64,000 nt of DNA from Proteles cristata cristata (taxonomy: Eukaryota; Chordata; Mammalia; Carnivora; Hyaenidae). The notes under the pieces are model-generated. The model did no database searches and had not been told where the DNA came from. It was given only the letters and a program-made list of their open reading frames with translations. Each line of letters starts with the position of its first letter. The first letter of the stretch is position 1. The DNA is taken from NCBI GenBank assembly GCA_017311185.1, contig JAESUZ010001757.1, positions 806,001 to 870,000 of the forward strand, given 5' to 3'. Positions 57,831 to 64,000 of the stretch are shown piece by piece. The translations under genes were made by a program, and so were the position numbers.

Positions 57831-58384
57831 GTCTCAGCTTAGCTATTTCCTGGAAGATGAGAGGTGATCACTCTGGGAGACTCCAGACCCAGTGCTTCAT
57901 GAGTATGGGATTGAGATCTCTTTTCTGCCATTTATGACATGGAGACATGCTTTCCTGGGCTCTGTGGCTGAAGCAATAGAAGCCCCTGGCCAGGGAGAAG
58001 CAAAGCGACCTCTGCTCCAGGTAAAATTCATTACCTTCTCCATGCCTTCCCTCATCTGGATTTAGCCATTATTATCCAAGTGGTAAAGATCTACAAATGT
58101 ATACGTACATAAGAATCACACGGTCCTGCTGCCTATATTTTACATGCTTTGCTTTTCCATACTTCGTGGGTACATGTGTTCACCAGCTGTAAGAAACTGC
58201 TGGATCCATGTGCAGATTCTTATTACCCACAACCTGTGTTTACTCATCTTCCCCATGTGCATGGTTAGGTTAGGACTACATTTGTTTGTGACATGCAGCT
58301 TATTTACAGCTTTATGGCATTAATTATCTCTAATGTCGGCAAATGAAGATGACTGGCTTTGGTTATGTTTACCTCAAAAATGAA
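57831..58384. other. Single-copy DNA
   Basis: Nothing recognised. Confidence 0.5.
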
Positions 58385-58495
58385 GAAGTAGAAGGACAAG
58401 GAGGGAAATGGTTTGTACAGAATCACACAGAGAGTCTGTGACAAAGTGGGAATGGGGACCCAGGTTACTGACCTCTCGTCTAGTTCCCTCCCTCG
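58385..58495 (-). mobile_element. MIR fragment, antisense
   Basis: tacagaatcacacagagagt, ctgtgacaaagtgggaatgg and ggacccaggttactgacctc match the reverse MIR 5' half. Confidence 0.7.
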
Positions 58496-59194
58496 GAGAG
58501 AGAGCCATGGAGTGGCACCTCTTTGGCCTGCAATGGCATCTCTACTCTCTTGTACACTCACAAGTCTGTTTTCCAGAGACACCACCTGCAGGCACCTTCA
58601 CCCTCGCGCCCCCCACCCCCCCAGACAACTTATATTTAGCTCTGAAGACAAGGGTTTGCTTGATCTAGGATCAGAAGTGGCTCCGTAGGGACTACAGGAA
58701 AATCTCTGACCTTGAGGTCCTCAGAGAGAAGGCGTTCTAACCCTGAGGATGACAGAGTTGAAATAAAATATAAATGCTTCCAAATATCTGTTGCCAGGAA
58801 GCAGATGACATGCTAAATTACTCTGCAGATTGACTACTTAATTCAGCGATTTCCTGAGTCAGGAGTTGCCAGAAGAGCCATTTTGTCCTTTTTGGCAAAA
58901 AAGCCGCTGGGATTGCTGTCTCCAGGCCTCTTTCCTGTGCTTCCTGCGTAGGAAGGCCTGTTTCCTGCAGAGAGATGCCTGAGCAGACGGCACTATTTTA
59001 GTAGGCTGGGGACTAGGTAGCAAGTAAGGTCTTTCATTTGCTATTGATTTGCGGACAGTGTGAATGTCATACACATCATAGAGATACAAATCTTTTTAAA
59101 AATGCGAAATAGGGAATCAGAAACAAATCAGATCCAAGAAAGCCTCCAAAAGCTGCATTGCCATGTTTTCAGCTGTTTGGTTTGATTTTATTTG
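58496..59194. other. Single-copy DNA, moderately GC-rich at left
   Basis: A C-rich run, cgcgccccccaccccccc, at about 58605-58622. Overlapping frames of 86-93 codons on both strands have no known family. Confidence 0.45.
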
Positions 59195-59325
59195 CTCAAA
59201 AAAAAATTTTTTTTAACTCAGGTGCAGTTGACACGCAGTGTCGCAGTAGTTTCACGGGTACAGCGTAGAGGTTCGGCATCTCTGTGTGACCGTTATGCTA
59301 TGCTCATCAAAAGTGTTCATCTGTT
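59195..59325 (-). mobile_element. L1 3' UTR fragment, antisense, CpG-rich
   Basis: ttaactcaggtgcagttgac, tagtttcacgggtacagcgt, aggttcggcatctctgtgtg and ccgttatgctatgctcatca align by eye with the same 3' UTR zone present at 7945-8045 and 17340-17430 ('ttgagttataattgacatac ... ggtgtacaacatagtgat'). It has far more CpG than those copies. Confidence 0.75.
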
Positions 59326-60811
59326 AGATTTTAAATGTTTGGGGATGACTGCCTTATTTTTTTGTGTAGAGAACTCTGTTTTAGTCTTAAGGTAGTTCTT
59401 CAGAACTGAATTTTGAGCGATGGGGTTAATATTCAGCAAGCAAGTATAATGCTGCTAAGGGGTTTGATGTTGGTGAGGAATGGTTTTAAGAGAGACTCAC
59501 AGTAGCCTAAAAGCCTTAAGGCTGGCCCCTGAGCCAGAGTGGGGATTTTATAGAAGCTGATGAATGAGCTGTTTGTATCTCAGCTTGTAACAAGTTCTCT
59601 GGATTCCTTTAGCCATACCTTCACCTTATCTTTAAAGAAGTAAAATGGCTGGATAAAACGTACATAATTCAGCAAAGCTAAAGAAATCCAAAAGGAAATC
59701 CGAAAGGAAAATAAGGGCCGGAAGCAAATCGGAACCACAACTGAGTGTATTCACAAAACATGGAGTAAAGATTTATTTCTTCTAATACTTGTTTGGCATC
59801 AATTCCATGTGACCTTGTGTTACTACTGTGTATGTGCCTTGACCACTTAATGAGATCATTAGTTTCTCAAGGGCAAGGCCTCTGTCTTGGGCTCCTTGAA
59901 TTCCATATGTCATTCAGAGCCTTACTTGTGGTCTGTGCTACTGAAATATTTGCTAGTATTGATGGTGGTGATTGAGTTTCTTCTCATCCTCAAGGCTCTG
60001 TCTTGGAATCACCAATACTGCAATGTTGTTGAAGTCATTAACCATTATTCTGAGAGTTATTTTGGGTCACAGAGCAGCAATTTGGGTCAATTTGTTGAAC
60101 TTTCTAATTTCTATTTTTAGGTTTTCACTCCAGCATCTGGGTGTTGGTCAGAAAGCTTCCTGTTACTAGATGTTTATGCAGAAGAAAATGTCCATTGACC
60201 ATGGAGTGTTGTAGAAGGGATTCCTTCCCCAGCAGAGGGAGTGACTTGTTGATTCTACTTGTTTCCTAATTTCATATTTTACTACAACTGCAATTTTGCA
60301 ATTGAAGTGCTAGAGTTTACTCTCATATTCTGTATTTATATAATTCTAGAGAAAGTACTGTAAAGTAAATGTTTGATAGATAGCTTTAAAGTTTCTGCCC
60401 TGGACTCTTTGGACATTGTTTTTCAGCGTGCGGAATATTTGGTCTGAGGGGTCTCTGGATATAATGGGGATTTGTTGTCTCCTCTGCAAAAGAATGTCAA
60501 AAAAACAAAACAAACAAAAAAACAAAACAAAAGAGCAAATCTGAGCCTTTCTCTTTGGCTTTTTTCTGATAACACTGGCAAAAAGTTTAAAGAGAATGAA
60601 GTCAAAGAAATTACCTAAAATGAGATTTTGGTAATATTTTTATTAAAATACATTTTTCTACTCCATTAACATAGGTAATGAACAACCAATTCTAGTATAT
60701 ATCGGTAATTGATAATTAATCTAGTGTATATCCAAATAAAAAAGAAAATAATCTCCAAACAAAATTAACTCATCTTGTAAATATGGCATGAATATAAGTT
60801 TTATTCTTAAT
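59326..60811. other. Single-copy DNA, possible L2 trace
   Basis: 59845-59970 (tctcaagggcaaggcctctg) may be an L2 3' trace, but it is weak. An (AAAAC)n-like run lies at 60499-60530. No exon recognised. Confidence 0.4.
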
Positions 60812-60823
60812 CTGCATCTTTAG

Positions 60824-61066
60824 TCTCTTTTTTTTTTCAGAGAAACTTTTTTTTTTTTAATCTTTAAATGCTCATGTATTTCTGAGAGAGAGAGATAGAG
60901 CATGAGCACGGAAGGGGCAGAGAGACAGGGAGACACAGAATCCAAAGCAGGCTCTAGGCTCCTAGCTGTCAGCACAGAGCCTGACGAGGGGCTTGAACCC
61001 ACGAACCATGAGATCATGACTTGAGCCGAAGTTGGATCCTCAACAGACTGATCCACCCAGGAACCC
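60824..61066 (-). mobile_element. CAN-SINE (felid type), antisense
   Basis: T-rich tail complement, atgctcatgtatttctgaga, catgagcacggaaggggcag, gggcttgaacccacgaacca, tgatccacccaggaacccc. Diverged duplication ctgcatctttag (60812-60823) and ctgcatttttgg (61067-61078). Confidence 0.9.
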
Positions 61067-61122
61067 CTGCATTTTTGGCTTCTTATTTGCAGCTCACATC
61101 CACTATTTAAAATAGAGAAAAT

Positions 61123-61312
61123 GGGGCATCTGGATGGCTCCATTGGGTGAGCATCTGACTCTTGATATCGGTTCAGGTCATGATCTCAGGGTTATAGGGT
61201 TGAGTTGTTGGATTCCATGTTGAGCATGGAGCCTGCTTGGGATTCTCTCTCTCCCTGTGCCCCTCTCCCCCACTTGTTCTCGGTCTCTCTGTCTCTAAAA
61301 TTAAAAAAATTG
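61123..61312 (+). mobile_element. Older CAN-SINE subtype, sense
   Basis: ggggcatctggatggctcca, catctgactcttgatatcgg, ggtcatgatctcagggttat, tgagcatggagcctgcttgg, ctaaaattaaaaaaat. Imperfect flanks aaatagagaaaat and aaattgagaatag. Head to head with the preceding SINE, 56 bp apart. Confidence 0.88.
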
Positions 61313-61846
61313 AGAATAGGTCTTATCTGGAAGAAAATAAGTGGAAAAAATAGAATAAAAGTTTTTGAAAAAAGAAGAAAGTTGTAAGAGGTAAGGAGGA
61401 ACTGTACATGTTAAATTGTATTCTAAAGCTATAATATGTAAGTCAGTGTGGTGCTGACAGGAAGTATAGATTGCCCAGTGAATGAAATAGTCTGGAAACA
61501 GGTCATGTCATAAAAGTTCATCTAGTGTATATAAAGATAACATCCCAAATCACTTTGAAAGAATATTCAAAAAAATGTTGTCAGGACAATTGGTTAATTA
61601 TTTGAATAAAAATCTCTCTAGATTTTCATGTAATATACAGAAAACAGATCAAGATAGATAAAATAGCAATACCCTAAAATAAAACTATTAAGCACCTGAA
61701 AGAAAATATAGGTTCTTATTCATTTGATCTCATTAAAGAAATAAACTTTCTAAGGAAAAAGTAAAGAAACCACAAGGAAAGATTATTACATTTGACTACA
61801 TAAAGAACCTTTAGAACCTTTGTATGTCTGTAAAAAATACTAATTG

Positions 61847-62063
61847 TTGGGGTTCCAGGGTGGCTCAGTTGATTCAGTGGCCAGCTTTGAGTCAGGTCAT
61901 TATCTCACAGTTGGGAGTTCGGGCCCTACATATGGCTTTGTGCTGATGGCTCAGAGCCTGGATGGAGCCTGCTTTGGATTCTGTCTCCCTTGTTCTCTGC
62001 CCCTCCCCTGCTTGTACTCAGTCTCTTTCTCTCTCTCAAAAAATGAATAAACATTAAATTAAA
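61847..62063 (+). mobile_element. CAN-SINE (felid type), sense, inside old L1
   Basis: Head tggggttccagggtggctca, a diverged tRNA part, gctcagagcctggatggagc, ctctctcaaaaaatgaataa. 15-bp duplication with one mismatch: aaaaaatactaattg (61832-61846) and aaaaaatagtaattg (62064-62078). Confidence 0.93.
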
Positions 62064-62194
62064 AAAAAATAGTAATTGCCTTTTAATAGCAAAAAGCCAT
62101 TTAATGTTGGCAGCATATATAACAGACTATGTTACCATCATTAAATAACAGACTCATAAATCAGTACAAAAAAATGTGAAAATACCAACATAGT

Positions 62195-62651
62195 TTCTCA
62201 TTGCCATGTAGTATTCCATGGTATAGATAAAACACATCTTTTTGATCCATTCATCTGGCCATGTGTAGCAACGTGGATGGACCTTGAGGATGTTATGCTG
62301 AGCGAAATAAGTCAGGCAGAGAAGGACAAATATCATATGTGTGCACGTATAGGAGGATTAGGAGGAACTTGACCGAGGAACAAGGGGGAAAAGAAGGGCG
62401 GAAATCGTGGGGGAAAGGAAGAGAGGCAAACCATGAGAGACTCTTGAATGCTGACAAAAACTGAGGACTGATGGATGTGGGGGGGAGGGGGGATGGGCAT
62501 GGAGGAGGACACTTATGGGGATGAGCACTGAGTGTTATGTGGAAACTAATTTGACAATAAACTATTTGTAAAAAAAAAAAAAAGAAAGAAAATAAAGTAA
62601 ATTAAAAAATAAAATAATTAAAAAAATAAAGAAAGAAAGAAAGAAAGAAAA
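62195..62651 (+). mobile_element. Young L1, 5'-truncated and 5'-inverted (twin-primed)
   Basis: 62195-about 62257 is antisense L1 ORF2 end (catgtagtattccatggtat, gatccattcatctgg). From about 62258 the sense strand takes over: caacgtggatggaccttgag, ctgagcgaaataagtcaggc, gggatgagcactgagtgtta, aatttgacaataaactattt. A-rich tail to 62651. Perfect 17-bp duplication gaaaataccaacatagt at 62178-62194 and 62652-62668. The inverted part is the stretch that normally lies just upstream of the sense part, as twin priming predicts. Confidence 0.93.
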
Positions 62652-62964
62652 GAAAATACCAACATAGTGAATAAAAGCTATTAAGCAGTTAACTGACAAA
62701 AGAAAATGTACACGTGGCCAATAAACATTAAATTCAGACTTTAATCATCAAAGAAATGCAAATGAAATTGATAACATTTTTCTCCTAGCAAATTATCAGA
62801 AATTTAAAGTTTATGGTGCTCTGTGTTATGAGACACTATTCACAGCTGGTAGGGATATAAATAAATGTTGCTTTCTGGAGGGCAATCTGGAATATATATT
62901 TTCAAAGCCTTAACAATTCACCCTTTGATCCAGAAATTCTCTTTCTAAGAATATACTCAAAGGA

Positions 62965-63185
62965 GGGGCGCCTGGGTGGCTCAGTCGGTTAAGCGTCTGA
63001 CTTGGGTTCAGGTCATGGTCTCACAGTTCATGGATTTGAGCCGTGTGTCAGGCTCTGTGCTGACAACTAGCTCAGATCCTGGAGGCTGCTTCAAATTCTC
63101 TCTTTCTCTCTCTCTGACCCTTCCCTGTTCACACACACACTCTCTCTCAGAAGTAAATAAAACATTTTTAAAAAAAATTTAAAAA
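62965..63185 (+). mobile_element. CAN-SINE (felid type), sense, inside old L1
   Basis: ggggcgcctgggtggctcag, tcggttaagcgtctgacttg, gctgacaactagctcagatc, gaagtaaataaaacattttt. 18-bp duplication with one mismatch: aagaatatactcaaagga (62947-62964) and aagaatttactcaaagga (63186-63203). Its tail features are close to subtype B. Confidence 0.95.
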
Positions 63186-63326
63186 AAGAATTTACTCAAA
63201 GGAAATAGTAAGAGATATATACAATGATGCAAGTATATTCATGTGGCATTGTGTCTTACGATATAATTTTGAGAAAATAACATATGTTCAACAACAGGAA
63301 ATAATTAAATAAAAATTGTGAGATCT

Positions 63327-63540
63327 GGGGCACTTGGGTGGCTCAGTTGGTTAAGCATCTGACTCGGGTTCGGGTCATGGTCTCAGGGTTCATAAGTTCT
63401 AGAGTCCTCATCGGGCTCACTGCTATCAGCACAGAGCCCGATTGAGGCTTTTTGTCCCTCTCTCTTTCTGTACCTTCCCTGCTCCCTGCTCTGTCTCTCT
63501 CTCTCTCTCAAAAATAAATAATAATAATTTTTGAAAATTT
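63327..63540 (+). mobile_element. CAN-SINE (felid type), sense, inside old L1
   Basis: ggggcacttgggtggctcag, ttggttaagcatctgactcg, ggtcatggtctcagggttca, ctctctctctcaaaaataaa. Imperfect flanks aaaaattgtgagatc (from 63312) and aaaaatttgatagatc (from 63541). Confidence 0.92.
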
Positions 63541-63721
63541 AAAAATTTGATAGATCCATATTAGGCGCTATACGGATGCTTAGAAGTTGTGCTCTTAAGA
63601 ATCTTGACAAAATGAAATACTTACAATATATTCTTAAGTTAAAGAAAAAGCAGGAAGCATACAAAACAGCATGATCTGAACATTGGCAGGGGTGGAAAGC
63701 ACAGAATAGCAAGAAAAAGAA

Positions 63722-63806
63722 TGTGTGTGTGTGTGTGTGTGTGTGTTTATGTGTGTGTCTGTGCATGTGTGTGTGTCTGTGTCTGTCTGTGTGTGTGTGT
63801 GTGTGT
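63722..63806 (+). repeat. (GT)n compound microsatellite
   Basis: A pure (GT)12 at 63723-63746, interrupted GT/CT/TCTG units, and a pure run of nine GT at 63789-63806. His/Thr frames on the other strand are artefacts. Confidence 0.97.
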
Positions 63807-64000
63807 ATAATTTAAGAAAAACAAAAATAATAGGAATGAAAGAAACCACAAGGTAGCTATGTTTTTTTCCTTCCATGTTGAGGAATAATGAATATTTTTA
63901 ATATTTTAATTTTATCCTATTCTGAATATTTTAAATTTTTATTTTTATAGGCAGAAATAAATTCCATAGTAAATACTTCCTTTTTGTTTGCTTTGTTTTA
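63807..64000. other. AT-rich DNA to window end
   Basis: No gene recognised. Confidence 0.5.

Larger units (their letters stand above)
61420..63710 (+). mobile_element. Old L1 (ORF2 and 3' region), sense, broken by four later insertions
   Basis: Host pieces 61420-61846, 62064-62194, 62652-62964, 63186-63326 and 63541-63710 read in L1 sense order: gtgtggtgctgacaggaagt, cctgaaagaaaatataggtt, ggccaataaacattaaattc, tcatcaaagaaatgcaaatg, agctggtagggatataaata, agggcaatctggaatatata and gttcaacaacaggaaataat. Stops throughout, so dead. The inserts are three SINEs and one L1. Confidence 0.85.

Noticed and set aside
58408..58688. Overlapping frames of 86-93 codons on both strands
   Set aside because: The left part is a reverse MIR fragment and the right part is C-rich low complexity; no family match.
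1..64000. CRISPR array, operons, phage or plasmid features
   Set aside because: All repeats are eukaryotic retroposons, DNA transposons or microsatellites; there are no regularly spaced repeats with unique spacers and no bacterial-style genes.

Overview
This window looks like nuclear DNA from a cat-family (felid or close feliform) mammal. The main evidence is about 30 copies of a tRNA-derived SINE whose young copies begin ggggcgcctgggtggctcag. From established knowledge this is the carnivore CAN-SINE in its felid form; the dog form has a different head. AT-rich single-copy sequence, MIR, L2-like and MER5-type fossils, L1 pieces and many microsatellites complete a typical mammalian intergenic or deep-intronic picture. 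Repeat names were given by eye from remembered consensus features, not from a database search.

No protein-coding gene, exon or structural RNA gene can be supported anywhere in the 64 kb. The longest open frames (up to about 128 codons) lie in repeats, simple pyrimidine tracts or unrecognised sequence, and none shows a protein family I know. Nothing resembles an operon, CRISPR array or phage.

Layout. 0-7.6 kb: SINEs, a 209-bp pyrimidine tract, a three-unit minisatellite, and a tail-to-tail SINE pair. 7.6-10.2 kb: an old L1 3' end, a short DNA transposon with terminal inverted repeats, and MER5-type copies, one split by a SINE. 11.6-15.2 kb: a SINE cluster and an old L1 next to an L2-like piece. 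17.3-19.3 kb: a 2-kb L1 on the minus strand. 21.7-31.2 kb: MIRs, SINEs, a (CA)24 repeat inside a SINE, and a stub of a young L1. 31.3-45.4 kb: mostly single-copy DNA, with a 39-T run, an L1 at 37.5 kb, two pyrimidine tracts and a perfect 14-bp hairpin. 45.5-50.5 kb: a nested SINE pair, further SINEs, MER5 and L2-like pieces. 53-61 kb: MIRs, SINEs and a small CpG cluster. 61.4-63.7 kb: an old L1 interrupted by three SINEs and one 5'-inverted young L1.

The best-supported observations are retrotransposition marks read directly from the sequence. Perfect or near-perfect target-site duplications of 10-19 bp flank many SINEs. Six copies of one SINE subtype all have perfect 16-19 bp duplications, which suggests it is the younger subtype. 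A twin-primed (5'-inverted) L1 near 62.2-62.65 kb has a perfect 17-bp duplication. I found no evidence of a previously undescribed biological system.
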